Assembly (NCBI RefSeq): GCF_003515065.1 | Contig: NZ_QXGH01000043.1 | Span: forward strand, 1-56,900 | Reading direction: 5' to 3' | DNA length: 56,900 bases | Source: Nocardioides immobilis | GTDB lineage: Bacteria > Actinomycetota > Actinomycetes > Propionibacteriales > Nocardioidaceae | Notes under the pieces: model-generated | What the model was told of the DNA's origin: nothing | Database searches by the model: none | The model's input: the letters and a program-made list of their open reading frames with translations, nothing else | Program-made: the position numbers and the translations under genes | Shown here: positions 44,195-53,189 of the stretch, in pieces | Layout: each line of letters begins with the position of its first letter | How positions within the stretch are numbered: the stretch's first letter is position 1

Positions 44195-45028
44195 TCACTT
44201 CTGCCCGAAGTGCTGGTCCAGCAGCGCGCCGCGGTTCGTCCCGTCCAGGCCGCGCACGCCCATGCCGCCGTCGAAGTTCAGAACGCTCCCGGTCAGGGGC
44301 ACGGTGTCCGCGCGCGTGGCGAAGAAGACGTAGGCTCCTGCGCTCTCCGTAGCGGTGGCCATCCGGCCCGTCGGCAGGACGCCGGCGAGCATGTCAGCGA
44401 GCGGAATCGTCGAGATGCTGGTGTCCTGGAGATCAAGCGACTTCAGCCCTCGGAGGTCAGTTCCGCCGAGACCGCCGGGCGCGATGCCGTTGACTCGGAT
44501 GTGAGGACCGAGCTCAAAGGCGAGCTGCTTGACGAGTCCCACCACTGCGTGCTTCGCAGCGGTGTAGAGAGCACCACCACCGCCGGGATAGAAGCCTGCG
44601 TTGGAGACGGTGAAGGTGATGCTGCCCTTGCTGTCGTACAGCGCAGGAAGAGACGCCTTCGCCGCGAGCAGGTATCCCTTGACGTTGATCGAGAACATCT
44701 CGTCGAATGCCTCTTCGATGACTTTGTCCGGCGTGTCCACCAACGCGGTCGAATAGTCCCAAACACCTGCGTTGGGGATCAGGCAGTCGAGCTTTCCGAA
44801 CTGCTCGACGCACTTCGCGGCGGCTTCTCGGTGGCTGTCGAGGAACCGTACGTCGCCCTCGATCACGGCAACCGCGTCACCGTGGGCCTCCTTCAGCGCC
44901 GACAGCCCGTCGGCGGATCGGTCCAGAACAGCAACGCGCGCACCTTCCGAGACAAAACGATCGACGATTGCCCGCCCCAGACCGGCGCCACCGCCAGTCA
45001 CCAGCGCGACTTCATCCTTGAGCTTCAT
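44195..45028 (-). CDS. bphB: cis-2,3-dihydrobiphenyl-2,3-diol dehydrogenase
   Basis: 277 residues from ATG 45028. Short-chain dehydrogenase with the NAD motif TGGGAGLG (11-18) and catalytic Ser142, Tyr155 and Lys159 (YTAAK), as in BphB. It oxidises the dioxygenase product to the catechol with NAD+. 13 bases after bphAd, so the operon is tight. Confidence 0.92.
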   Translation of the reverse strand: MKLKDEVALVTGGGAGLGRAIVDRFVSEGARVAVLDRSADGLSALKEAHGDAVAVIEGDVRFLDSHREAAAKCVEQFGKLDCLIPNAGVWDYSTALVDTPDKVIEEAFDEMFSINVKGYLLAAKASLPALYDSKGSITFTVSNAGFYPGGGGALYTAAKHAVVGLVKQLAFELGPHIRVNGIAPGGLGGTDLRGLKSLDLQDTSISTIPLADMLAGVLPTGRMATATESAGAYVFFATRADTVPLTGSVLNFDGGMGVRGLDGTNRGALLDQHFGQK

Positions 45029-45041
45029 TGCAGTTCTCCTT

Positions 45042-46280
45042 CTAGTTGACGGTGGCTTTGCTACGAGCCGCTTGATACAGCTGGCGCAGCTCGACACCGG
45101 TGTCTGCGAGTGTTTCCTGACTCACCGAGACGTCGGCGTCGACGAGGCGGCTCGCCATGGCGAAGTCACGCGGCGCACCTACCGAAACCGCTGCTGCCAC
45201 GTGGCCGTCGTCCACCCTGAACAGCAGCGCTGGACCGTCGTCGAGATCGCCTCGCGCGACGTAGTCCCCCGAGCCTTCGATGTCCCCGACCATCTGGATG
45301 TGGTGGCCAGCAATCTCGGTCCACGACAGCGGGATCTGTGGTGAAGGAACGGGCTTGCCGAGCATCGCGGACGCGACGCTGGCCGCCTCCTTCTGGCTGT
45401 TGATGTAGGTCTCGAGCGATCGTCGACCGCCCGTGCGCAAGGGCCAGGACGCCACGTCTCCAGCGGCGTAGACCCCCTCGGCGCTCGTGCTCCCGACGTC
45501 GTCGACGACGATGCCGCGGCTGCAGCGAAGGCCGGCCTGCTCGGCGAGCGTGGTCTCAGGCTCCGCACCCACGCACACGATGACGCTGTCCGCGGACACG
45601 AACTGACCTGCGGTGTCGATCACCCCGGTGACCCGACTCGTGCCCGTGAACTCCGTGACCCCCGTGTTCAACCGGATCGCGACACCGAGCTCTTCCAGCC
45701 GATGCCGGCACCATCGGCCGATTCGTCGGCCGAGCACACGTTGGAGCAGCTCGTCCGATGCCTCCACGACGGTGACGTCGAGTCCGAGCTTGCGAGCAGT
45801 GGTCGCGACCTCGCACCCGATCAGCCCTCCCCCCACGACGACCAGGTGCTGGCCTGGCCGCCACTGCTCGCGGAGTTCATAGGCGTCGTTCGAGGTCCGC
45901 AGAGTAGCGACGCCGGGCAGATCCGCGCCGGGGATGACCGCGGCGCGCGCACGAGCGCCGGTCGCCAACAAGACCCGATCGGCCCGGAGCGCCACGCCGT
46001 CATCGAGCACCAGCTCGCGCCGGTCGAGGTCCAACCGTTCCACCGTCCTGTCGAGCACGAGCTCGACACGAAGATCGCTGTAGCAGTCCACCGGCAGCAG
46101 CGGAGGAGGGTTGCTCTTCTCTCCGACCAGAACGCTCTTCGACAGGGCAGTGCGGTCGTAGGGATGCTCCTTCTCTGCGCCGATCAGGTAGAGACGCCCG
46201 TCATAGCCTTCGGACCGCAGTGCCTGCACCGCGGCGATACCCGCGACGCCACCGCCTACCACCACGATGTTCGAGATCAT
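45042..46280 (-). CDS. bphAd: Ferredoxin reductase of the dioxygenase
   Basis: 412 residues. FAD-binding VVVGGGVAGIAAV (6-18) and NAD-binding VVVGGGLIGCEVA, with TALSKS and GVYAAGDVA, define a class-IIB dioxygenase reductase. It passes electrons from NADH to the Rieske ferredoxin. Its ATG shares the A of the ferredoxin TGA (TGATG). Confidence 0.92.
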   Translation of the reverse strand: MISNIVVVGGGVAGIAAVQALRSEGYDGRLYLIGAEKEHPYDRTALSKSVLVGEKSNPPPLLPVDCYSDLRVELVLDRTVERLDLDRRELVLDDGVALRADRVLLATGARARAAVIPGADLPGVATLRTSNDAYELREQWRPGQHLVVVGGGLIGCEVATTARKLGLDVTVVEASDELLQRVLGRRIGRWCRHRLEELGVAIRLNTGVTEFTGTSRVTGVIDTAGQFVSADSVIVCVGAEPETTLAEQAGLRCSRGIVVDDVGSTSAEGVYAAGDVASWPLRTGGRRSLETYINSQKEAASVASAMLGKPVPSPQIPLSWTEIAGHHIQMVGDIEGSGDYVARGDLDDGPALLFRVDDGHVAAAVSVGAPRDFAMASRLVDADVSVSQETLADTGVELRQLYQAARSKATVN

Positions 46281-46603
46281 CAGGCTGTCGCATCACTGTC
46301 GAGCTCGACGAGCACATCGTCTCCCTCGACCTTGGTCACGAACGTGCGAAGGGCCACGCAGGCGGGCAGCGCCTTGACCTGGCCTGTTCGTACGGAGAAC
46401 TTGGCCCAGTGCAGCGTGCACTCGACAATGTCGTCCTCCAGGTCGCCGTCGGCGAGCGACCACTCGTCATGCGAGCAGGTGTCCTGGACAGCGAAGAACT
46501 CGCCGCCGACGTTGCAGACCAGGATCGGCTCCGGGCCATCTTCGAAGCGAAGCATGTCTCCGGGCGACAGGTCGCTCGGGCTACAGATCCGTGTGAGAGA
46601 CAT
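46280..46603 (-). CDS. bphAc: Rieske ferredoxin of the dioxygenase
   Basis: 107 residues. Cluster ligands Cys43, His45 (TCSHDEW) and Cys62, His65 (CTLHWAKF), typical of biphenyl dioxygenase ferredoxins. It shuttles electrons to the oxygenase. Eight bases after bphAb. Confidence 0.93.
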   Translation of the reverse strand: MSLTRICSPSDLSPGDMLRFEDGPEPILVCNVGGEFFAVQDTCSHDEWSLADGDLEDDIVECTLHWAKFSVRTGQVKALPACVALRTFVTKVEGDDVLVELDSDATA

Positions 46604-46611
46604 CGGGAGAC

Positions 46612-47175
46612 CTAGAAGAAGAAGCTGAGGTTGTTGGACAGGACGGTGCTCTGGTCCAGCAGGATGGTTCGCCGCGCGATCTCGAACCCGCTGTCGCCGT
46701 CCGTCCTCCGCAGCAGGTCCTGCCGTTCGCCGGCGAAGATGTCGACCTGACGCTCCAGACGGTTTCGGTAGACGACGAAGACGTTCGAGACCTGGTACTC
46801 GCCGGGATGCTCCCCGTCGACGACCATGACGTTCGAGATGATGTGCCGGGTGCGCGAAGCCGGATTCTCCGACCAGCTCACGTCGGAGGTGATCTTGCGG
46901 AGACGCTGGCGCATGTAGACCGCATCTTCATCGAAGTGCGCATAGTCGTTGGGTCCCGTGTATTCGTGGTGGGACTCACGCAAGACGCGGGTGGTCCGGA
47001 TCGGCATGCAGTAGCGGATGTCGTCCGCCAGAAGCGCGAACCATTCCGGGAATCGCCGATCATTGAGAAGCTTCGCTTCCCAGTAGTAGAACTGCTCGAT
47101 CTCCTGCTGCAGCGCCACGTCTATGGGCGCCGGCTTGGCGAGGAAAGGGGTGGTGGGTGATGTCGTCTCGATCAT
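46612..47175 (-). CDS. bphAb: Aromatic-ring dioxygenase, small (beta) subunit
   Basis: 187 residues. The SnoaL-like fold of ring-hydroxylating dioxygenase beta subunits is evident: FYYWEAKLLNDRRFPEWFAL, then RHIISNVMV and FEIARRTILLDQ. The ending NLSFFF is the common terminus. It lies 62 bases after bphAa. Structural role in the alpha3beta3 oxygenase. Confidence 0.93.
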   Translation of the reverse strand: MIETTSPTTPFLAKPAPIDVALQQEIEQFYYWEAKLLNDRRFPEWFALLADDIRYCMPIRTTRVLRESHHEYTGPNDYAHFDEDAVYMRQRLRKITSDVSWSENPASRTRHIISNVMVVDGEHPGEYQVSNVFVVYRNRLERQVDIFAGERQDLLRRTDGDSGFEIARRTILLDQSTVLSNNLSFFF

Positions 47176-47237
47176 GGCGGACCTATTTCTTGGCCGAAGA
47201 GTGGGTCGGGTAGCAGACGGTCGAAGCCGCGGCTCGG

Positions 47238-48620
47238 TTACGCGGACGCTGCGTCGACCTGCGGAGTACGAGTGGCGTTGAGGGCCGCCCAGTCAGGAGA
47301 GGTCATCATCCGCACCCAGTGCGTGTAGAGCCCCCGAGCCGCTTCCTCGCTGTACACATTGCTGATCGTTCCGGGATAGGACGGGTGGTCCTCTCGCGTC
47401 TCCCCCAGGCCCATCTCCGCATTGAACGGCCGGCTGCGAGCCATGTGCCCGCGCAGCACCTGCTGGATCTCGACCCAGTTCTCGCCGTCGTCCTGCTCGA
47501 AGACGCCCGCCGCAGAGAAGCTGCGCATCGACTGGCGACGGAACTCGTCCTTGATGTCGTCGGGTGCGTCGGCATCGACGATGGTGAATGCCCAGACCTC
47601 GATCTCGTTCGGGCCGCGGGGGTGCCATGCGCGGACCGTGTTCAGGCCTGGCAGGAACGAGCAGTTCGGGAAGATGGTCATGTGCTCCGCGGTCACCTGC
47701 GCGCCACGCTCGATGCTTCCCAGACGCTCAGAAGCCTTCTCGGCGGCCGGTCCCTGAGTGTTGTACTCAGCGATCTTCGGCCCGGTGATGGCGAGCAGCA
47801 GTGCCGGGTCGTTGATGTAGAACCCGGTGCCGTGCCCACCCCAGGGCGCGCGGAACTGGATGCCGGTCGTCGGGGGCGCCACGTCGGTGATGTCGATCTC
47901 CTCGGGCAGCCCCGCCAGGATGCCGGACAGGTGAGCGGTGGTCGCCGCGTGGTACATGTCGCTAGCGAACTGTTCGGCGGCCAGCTTCCAGTTGCAGGGG
48001 ATGACCCACTTCTGGACACCTGGGATGGCCTCGGTGCCTGCTTCGGTCCGATCCAACATGTGGTCCATGTAGAACTTCGCCTCGCCGAGGTAGGTCTCGA
48101 GGTCGGGGGCGTCGGCGTCCCAGTTGGCGAAGATGAGTCCCTTGTACGTCTCCACCCGCGCCTTGAGGGGGCCCCACTCCTCCTTCTTGAGGTTGGGGAA
48201 GGCCTCCTGCTGCATCGGAACGCTCACCAGGTTGCCGGCGGTGTCATAGGCCCAGCCGTGGTAGCTGCAGGTGAACGACTTGGCGTTGCCTCCGTCGGCC
48301 CGACAGATCCGCATGCCCCGGTGCCGACACTGGTTCAGGAAGACACGGATGTCCCCGTTCTTCTGCCGCGAGACGATGACGGGGTCCTCGCCCATGTAGT
48401 TCGTCATGAAGTCGCCGGGCTTGGGGATCTGGGTCTCGTGACCCAACATCAACCAGGAGCGAGCGAAGACGCGCTCCAGCTCCTGCTCATAGATGGCCTG
48501 GTCGGTGAAGATCCGGGGATCGAGACGCCCATTCGTCTCGTCCACCAGCGCCGCGATGTCGGCGTCGGCCCACCTCGAGCTCTCTCCTGCTCGCGTTGAT
48601 CCAGACTGCAAGTTGGTCAC
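47238..48620 (-). CDS. bphAa: Biphenyl/alkylbenzene dioxygenase, large (alpha) subunit
   Basis: 460 residues, the length of Rhodococcus BphA1/BphAa, and the sequence looks very similar to that of strain RHA1. Rieske ligands are Cys98, His100 (CRHRG), Cys118 and His121 (CSYHGW). The mononuclear iron ligands are His224 and His230 (DMYHAATTAH) with Asp377 or 378 (FEQDDGENW). It adds O2 to the ring as a cis-diol. The ATG at 48620 has about 240 bases of non-coding leader to the next gene, with the shared regulatory box at 48767-48787. First gene of the operon. Confidence 0.95.
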   Translation of the reverse strand: MTNLQSGSTRAGESSRWADADIAALVDETNGRLDPRIFTDQAIYEQELERVFARSWLMLGHETQIPKPGDFMTNYMGEDPVIVSRQKNGDIRVFLNQCRHRGMRICRADGGNAKSFTCSYHGWAYDTAGNLVSVPMQQEAFPNLKKEEWGPLKARVETYKGLIFANWDADAPDLETYLGEAKFYMDHMLDRTEAGTEAIPGVQKWVIPCNWKLAAEQFASDMYHAATTAHLSGILAGLPEEIDITDVAPPTTGIQFRAPWGGHGTGFYINDPALLLAITGPKIAEYNTQGPAAEKASERLGSIERGAQVTAEHMTIFPNCSFLPGLNTVRAWHPRGPNEIEVWAFTIVDADAPDDIKDEFRRQSMRSFSAAGVFEQDDGENWVEIQQVLRGHMARSRPFNAEMGLGETREDHPSYPGTISNVYSEEAARGLYTHWVRMMTSPDWAALNATRTPQVDAASA

Positions 48621-48766
48621 CGGTCTACCTCTTCGTCGGCAATGGAATTCGTTCGGCCGTGAGTCGAGCGTGATGTCAGAGGATCCGATTCATGGACGGA
48701 GGACGGCGGCTCTCCGTGTCCCTCATCACGCTTGAGAACCATCGTGTGGCGTGCCTCACCGTTGGG

Positions 48767-48787
48767 GCATCCGGGAAAACTACGGAT
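48767..48787 (-). promoter_or_regulatory. BphT-like operator upstream of bphAa
   Basis: Identical 21-bp sequence to 37557-37577, 147 bases before the bphAa start. Contains the palindrome ATCCG-N9-CGGAT. Probably the binding site of the response regulator at 37.7 kb. Confidence 0.7.
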
Positions 48788-48859
48788 CCGACAGATCTGT
48801 CCGGAACGGGCGGCCGTGACTCGGCGACTCGGTGTGTGGCGGTCCGGGTGGCCGTCAGG

Positions 48860-51277
48860 TCAGTCAGTACGAGTCGCGTACCAGGTGGCGATCTGGGTTC
48901 GTGAGCGGAAGTCCATCTTGCGCAGCACGTGCTCGACGTGCGCTTCTGCCGTACGCGTCGAGATCACCAGCTTGTCGGCGATCTCCTGGTTGGTCAGCCC
49001 CTCGGCCACCAGGGCTGCGACCTCCTGCTCGCGCCTGGTCAGCAACGACTTGGTACGCCGGGGCGCGCGTTGTGCGGGCTCGTTGTCCACCAGCTCACCG
49101 AGGGTGTCGTCGAGCGAGGCCGAGGCACCCTGTCCGACCGCCTCGACGTAGGCCGGGTCCCCGAGCGCCTTGCGGGCGGCGGCCTCGCATTGTGCACGCT
49201 GCGCGGTGAAGAACTCGGAGCCGAAGAGGTCGGTGCCGAAGGTGGACCACAGCCACGATGCGGCTCCCACGAGTCGGGCGGCCCGCAGCGCCTGACCCTT
49301 CGCGGCGAGCACCCACGCCAGCGCGTCGAGGGCCAGGGCAAGCCCGAGCAGATCGTGGAATGGCCGCTTCATCTCGATGCTCCGCAGCAGCGAGGTCTCG
49401 GCCTCCTCGAGCTCTCCCGCATGGAAGCTGACCAGCCCGCGACCCCAGACGGCGTATGAGCGCGCCCACTGGTCACCGTGCTCTTCGCTGCGCGAATGGG
49501 TCTCCTCGAACAAGCCGGCAGCGACTGGCAGGTCGCCCTGCAGAGCGTGCATGGCGCCGTAGTGGACCAGGAGCAGGAGCCTCCAAGCCTCGGAGACCAT
49601 GATATCGGCGTAGAGCGTTCGGGCGCGGAGGAAGAGATCTTCCGCCTCCGCAGCCCTGCTGGCGAAGAAGGCGGAGAGCGCCCGCATGTGCACGCCGTAG
49701 GCGACGAGGTCCGGTCGCGCGAGGTCGCTGGCGAGCTGTTCGCACTCAGCGGCCGCCTGGTCCGCCCGGCCGGTGTCTCCTTGGAGCGCGGCGACCCCTG
49801 CTGCGGTTCGAAGAGCGAGAGCACGCTCGACGGTCGGTCGGGTGTCGGCAGCGAGGAGCCTCTCAAGCCAGAGGCGGCCCTCGGAAAGATATTCGCCGGC
49901 AATCCAGTGGAACCAGCATTCTCCGGCCATTCGCTGGCCGACGCGGGCGTAGTCGGAGTGGGTTGCGCAGAACTCCAGCGCGGCTCGGATGTCGGACTGC
50001 GCGAGGCGCAGCCTTGCGGTCCACTCGACCTGGCCCGGCCCGAACCATTCAGCGGCCGCATCGGCCAGCATGCCCGAGGTCCATGCACAGTGGGCGGCGC
50101 TCAGGCTCTCGAGCTCCCCAGCCTCCGCGAGGCACTCCGAGCCGAACTCGCGGAGCGTCGCAAGCATCCGGAACCGCACCCGGCCGTCGCCCTGTTCGTT
50201 GACAACGACGGACTTGTCGACCAGGCCGAGCAGCGCGTCCAAGACCTGATCGCGGGGCAGATCCCCGCCCGAGCACACCTCCTCCGCCGCGTTCAGGTCA
50301 AAGCCACCCGGAAACACCGAGGCCCTACGCCACAACAGCTTCTCAACGGGGGTGCACAAGTCGTGGCTCCAGGCAACCGCGGCGAGGAGCGTCTGGTGGC
50401 GAGGCGCACCGACGGTACTGCTCCCCTTGAGCATGGTGAACCGGTCGTCGAGTCGCCGGAGGAGCTCGTCGATCGTCATCACCTTGAGTCGGGACGCCGC
50501 CAGCTCGAGCGCGAGCGGCAGTGCCTCGAGCGTTGTGCAGAGGCGTACGACGTCGCGGATGTTCGACGCATCCACCTCGAATGAACCAAGCGCCGCCCGC
50601 GCCCGGGCTGCGAACAGCTCGATCGACGCGAAGCCAGAGATCTGGGGCACGTCGGCGAACTCGTCTGCCGGAACCGGCAGCGGCGCGAGGCGGTAGGTCG
50701 CCTCGCCTGGCACTCCGAGCGGCTGGCGGCTGGTCGCGAGCACCTGGACCCCGGGCACCTCCCGGAGCATCGCATCGACGAGGCGAGCGACCCCGACAAC
50801 GAGATGCTCACAGTTGTCCACTACGAGCAGCGTGTCGCGGCCGCGGAGGTACTCGATCAGCACCGTCTCCGGATTCCTCGCCGAAGAGTCGGGCACCTTG
50901 AGGGCCTCGAGCAGGACCTGGCCGACCAGCGACGGGTCCCGCAACGAGCCGAGCTCGACGAACCACGCGCCGTCAGCGAAGTTACGACGGGCCGAACGGG
51001 CGACGTGCAGTGCCGTGCGCGTCTTTCCGATGCCCCCGGGTCCGGTCACCGTGACAAGCCGGTGGGAAGCCATGAGCTGCCGGATCTCGGCCGTTTCCTG
51101 TCGGCGGCCGACCATCTCGTTGATCTCCAGCGGCAAGTGCCCGACGACCTTCTCGTGACGCGACGACCCCATTGCCCTCAGCTCTGCCGGCTCGGATCCA
51201 CTGGTCGGACATTCGTGCTCGAATGTACTCCCGGCACCGCGCCGGCCGGCAGCGTTCATCGAAGTTGAGGAAGTCAT
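48860..51277 (-). CDS. LuxR-family ATP-binding transcriptional regulator
   Basis: 805 residues from ATG 51277 (GGAGG 8 bases upstream); an upstream extension reads through the terminator and tRNA fragment and was rejected. P-loop GPGGIGKT at 79-86, Walker B LLVVDNCEH, an NB-ARC-type ATPase core, then TPR-like helices and a C-terminal LuxR helix-turn-helix (LLTRREQEVAALVAEGLTNQ, then EIADKLVISTRTAEAH). Such LAL/MalT-like regulators bind inducer through the helical region. It precedes bphAa in the same direction; a role in the dioxygenase operon is possible but separate from BphST. Confidence 0.85.
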   Translation of the reverse strand: MTSSTSMNAAGRRGAGSTFEHECPTSGSEPAELRAMGSSRHEKVVGHLPLEINEMVGRRQETAEIRQLMASHRLVTVTGPGGIGKTRTALHVARSARRNFADGAWFVELGSLRDPSLVGQVLLEALKVPDSSARNPETVLIEYLRGRDTLLVVDNCEHLVVGVARLVDAMLREVPGVQVLATSRQPLGVPGEATYRLAPLPVPADEFADVPQISGFASIELFAARARAALGSFEVDASNIRDVVRLCTTLEALPLALELAASRLKVMTIDELLRRLDDRFTMLKGSSTVGAPRHQTLLAAVAWSHDLCTPVEKLLWRRASVFPGGFDLNAAEEVCSGGDLPRDQVLDALLGLVDKSVVVNEQGDGRVRFRMLATLREFGSECLAEAGELESLSAAHCAWTSGMLADAAAEWFGPGQVEWTARLRLAQSDIRAALEFCATHSDYARVGQRMAGECWFHWIAGEYLSEGRLWLERLLAADTRPTVERALALRTAAGVAALQGDTGRADQAAAECEQLASDLARPDLVAYGVHMRALSAFFASRAAEAEDLFLRARTLYADIMVSEAWRLLLLVHYGAMHALQGDLPVAAGLFEETHSRSEEHGDQWARSYAVWGRGLVSFHAGELEEAETSLLRSIEMKRPFHDLLGLALALDALAWVLAAKGQALRAARLVGAASWLWSTFGTDLFGSEFFTAQRAQCEAAARKALGDPAYVEAVGQGASASLDDTLGELVDNEPAQRAPRRTKSLLTRREQEVAALVAEGLTNQEIADKLVISTRTAEAHVEHVLRKMDFRSRTQIATWYATRTD

Positions 51278-51411
51278 CGGGTCGACCTCCACGAAGGGTG
51301 AGCCTCCGGTCCGCTGAGGTGGGCCACCGGGCTTCGGTCCGGGACTGTCCGATTCGCCCCAACGGAATGCACGTGAACGACGCGCCGCATTGCCGATGCA
51401 AACGGAGGAGT

Positions 51412-51459
51412 GCAAAACGGCCCGCGATCTGCGTTTCCGCAGGTCACGGGCCGTTTTGC
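51412..51459 (-). terminator. Strong hairpin, apparent terminator of the tRNA-Asn remnant
   Basis: GCAAAACGGCCCG pairs with CGGGCCGTTTTGC over 13 bp, and inside it CTGCG-TTTC-CGCAG forms a second 5-bp stem. On the minus strand it lies 3 bases after the tRNA 3' end, where a tRNA terminator is expected. Confidence 0.65.
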
Positions 51460-51462
51460 CTT

Positions 51463-51503
51463 GCTCCCCCGGTTGGACTCGAACCAACAACCCTCCGTTT
51501 AAC
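51463..51503 (-). tRNA. tRNA-Asn 3'-half fragment (attachment-site remnant)
   Basis: On the minus strand a perfect T-arm (GTTGG, TTCGAGT, CCAAC) and an acceptor ending CGGGGGAG match actinobacterial tRNA-Asn. The anticodon region GTTAA is at its upstream end. The preceding D-arm half is absent, so this is a fragment. tRNA-Asn is a common integration site, and the terminator is retained on its left. Confidence 0.6.
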
Positions 51504-51545
51504 ACGAGCACTTTCACTAACGTTCGCAAGCGACCAGAAATGACT

Positions 51546-51648
51546 CCTGACCTGGGCATACACCGCTCACACGTCGTGACTGGCTTTCAGTGACTGTCAC
51601 TCAATCCGTGACCATAGTGTGACCAAGTCGGCAGACTTTGCCAGTCAC
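51546..51648. repeat. 103-bp direct repeat, right copy
   Basis: 91 of 103 positions match the copy at 17494-17596 without gaps. Lies about 40 bases outside the tRNA-Asn fragment. Together they define the 34-kb island. Confidence 0.8.
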
Positions 51649-51803
51649 GTCGAAGCCCTCCGGGCTGGGTGGCGGTCGTCACCTGCTGAAGTCTGTCCAG
51701 GTCGAGGTGGCGTGCGAGGGCACGTCCGGGCCTCGCGTCGTGCTCGACGTCAACCTGCGTCAGGGTGCGTGTACCGCCAACTGTGCGACCTCGGGGCCGC
51801 TAA

Positions 51804-52007
51804 TCCCCAAACCAGCGTTACTCCCGCGTCTACCGCGGGAGAGCCGAACTGATCGACCACCTGCTCGTATCCAGTGCGCTCGCCGGCCGGGCAACCGAGC
51901 TCACCCCCGGCACCGGGCAGACGCCCTCGACCACCGACTACCCCAACGAACGCAAGAACTCGACCGGCTCCGACCACCGACCCGTCATTGCGACCCTCGA
52001 CCTCTGA
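51804..52007 (+). pseudogene. C-terminal remnant of an endonuclease/exonuclease/phosphatase family gene
   Basis: After a stop at 51801, 67 residues read QRYSRVYRGRAELIDHLLVS and end GSDHRPVIATLDL at TGA 52005-52007. RAELIDH and SDHRPV are the catalytic C-terminal motifs of the family (the histidine of SDHRP is the acid/base). The N-terminal three-quarters are missing and no start is present. Confidence 0.6.
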
Positions 52008-52099
52008 TCAAAGGGCAGCCCGTCCATCGGATTCGCGAACGAGGGCCTTTGGCCCGGCGCGACCCAACCCGCAGGCCACCGAGGCGCACGGCCTGGCCA

Positions 52100-52420
52100 T
52101 CAGGCGACTCCGAGAGACCAGCGGAGAGCCAGAACGCAGGCGCGATCGGTGTCGAAGTCGAGGAAGGCGGCAGCCAAGGGTGCCGGTAAGCACGCGGCGA
52201 CGTCGCCCGCACTAGCCAGCATATTTTCTCCGGACTCAAGGAACCTGATCGCAGCCGCGATCTCACGGGCCACCACGATCAAGTAGTCACTGCCGTCGAT
52301 CTTTTCTTTCGCGACGCCCTCTTGGAGATCGCCCAGGTAGTTGTCGCCCAGGTGCCAGCTGAGCGCGGTCACCAAGCCCGCGACCTCTCGAGTCTCGATC
52401 CCATCCCGCGACGCCTCCAC
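52100..52420 (-). CDS. Small hypothetical protein
   Basis: 106 residues, GTG start. Rich in alanine and leucine helices (YLIVVAREIAAAIRFLESGE) without known motif. Six bases after the stop of the gene at 52427-52777, so the two form a pair. Could be a DUF4259-like or immunity-type protein; not recognised. Confidence 0.5.
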   Translation of the reverse strand: MEASRDGIETREVAGLVTALSWHLGDNYLGDLQEGVAKEKIDGSDYLIVVAREIAAAIRFLESGENMLASAGDVAACLPAPLAAAFLDFDTDRACVLALRWSLGVA

Positions 52421-52426
52421 GCACAG

Positions 52427-52777
52427 CTATACCAGGAAGGTGAGCCTGCTCACCGCTTCCACCACGGTGCCGACCGGGACGCCGACCGGAACCTCTGAAT
52501 CCGCGCGCAGTGGATGGAAAGGATGTCCGCGCCAGTGGACATGGGTTGCAGCGACAGACTCGTTGAAGTCGGGATGCTGCCAGCCCAACGGGTTGACGAG
52601 CGAGTGCACCTCACCGTCGTCACCGGCGGCGGCGGCCGTCGGTCCACAACCCGCCTCGATCAGGAGGCGCTCGTGCGCCTCGCTCCACGAGATCGACAGC
52701 CCGTGACGCTCAACATGAGCGATCACCTCTCCAGCCGCGTCAACCGCCCACTCCTCTACATCCTTGCTGTGCTCCAC
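52427..52777 (-). CDS. Small hypothetical protein
   Basis: 116 residues from GTG 52777, chosen because GAGGAG is 7 bases upstream (the longer frame has no protein-like N-terminus). Acidic, with WHRGHPFHP-like aromatic/histidine content near the middle (ATHVHWRGHPFHPL). No family known. Precedes and is probably co-transcribed with the 52100-52420 gene. Confidence 0.5.
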   Translation of the reverse strand: MEHSKDVEEWAVDAAGEVIAHVERHGLSISWSEAHERLLIEAGCGPTAAAAGDDGEVHSLVNPLGWQHPDFNESVAATHVHWRGHPFHPLRADSEVPVGVPVGTVVEAVSRLTFLV

Positions 52778-53149
52778 GGCTCCGCTCCTCTCACGTGCAA
52801 TCCGATCCCGGAAGTGCCCGGACCTGCCAAGGACAAGCAACCGCGAACCCGGCAGATCGGACACCGCGGCACCGCGCCACCGAGACAAGTGGCAACCCAC
52901 GTGCAGGAATCCACTCCCTACCGATGTTGGCCCCCGCAAAAGTTCAATAGGGAGAGAGCACCAGGGTCGAGCGAGGGCGGTGCCGTGGGTCTCAGCAGGA
53001 ATCGACCGCAGCGCGCGATGGGCCGGTACCGGCGAGCAGGCACTCCCCCGCCGCCAGCAGCGGCCATCCGGGTAGCCCTTTGCGCCCACTATGGGCGCCC
53101 TCTTCGCCCAGTTGGTCCGTCGAGGGATGGCGTCTTTGATCACTTGAGC
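52778..53149. other. Non-coding stretch
   Basis: Upstream of the hypothetical pair and downstream of the HIT remnant. The frames here have no binding site or recognisable protein. Confidence 0.4.
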
Positions 53150-53189
53150 CTCGCTCTCAAGGAGCGACCTCTCGCGTTCCACCTCGTCG

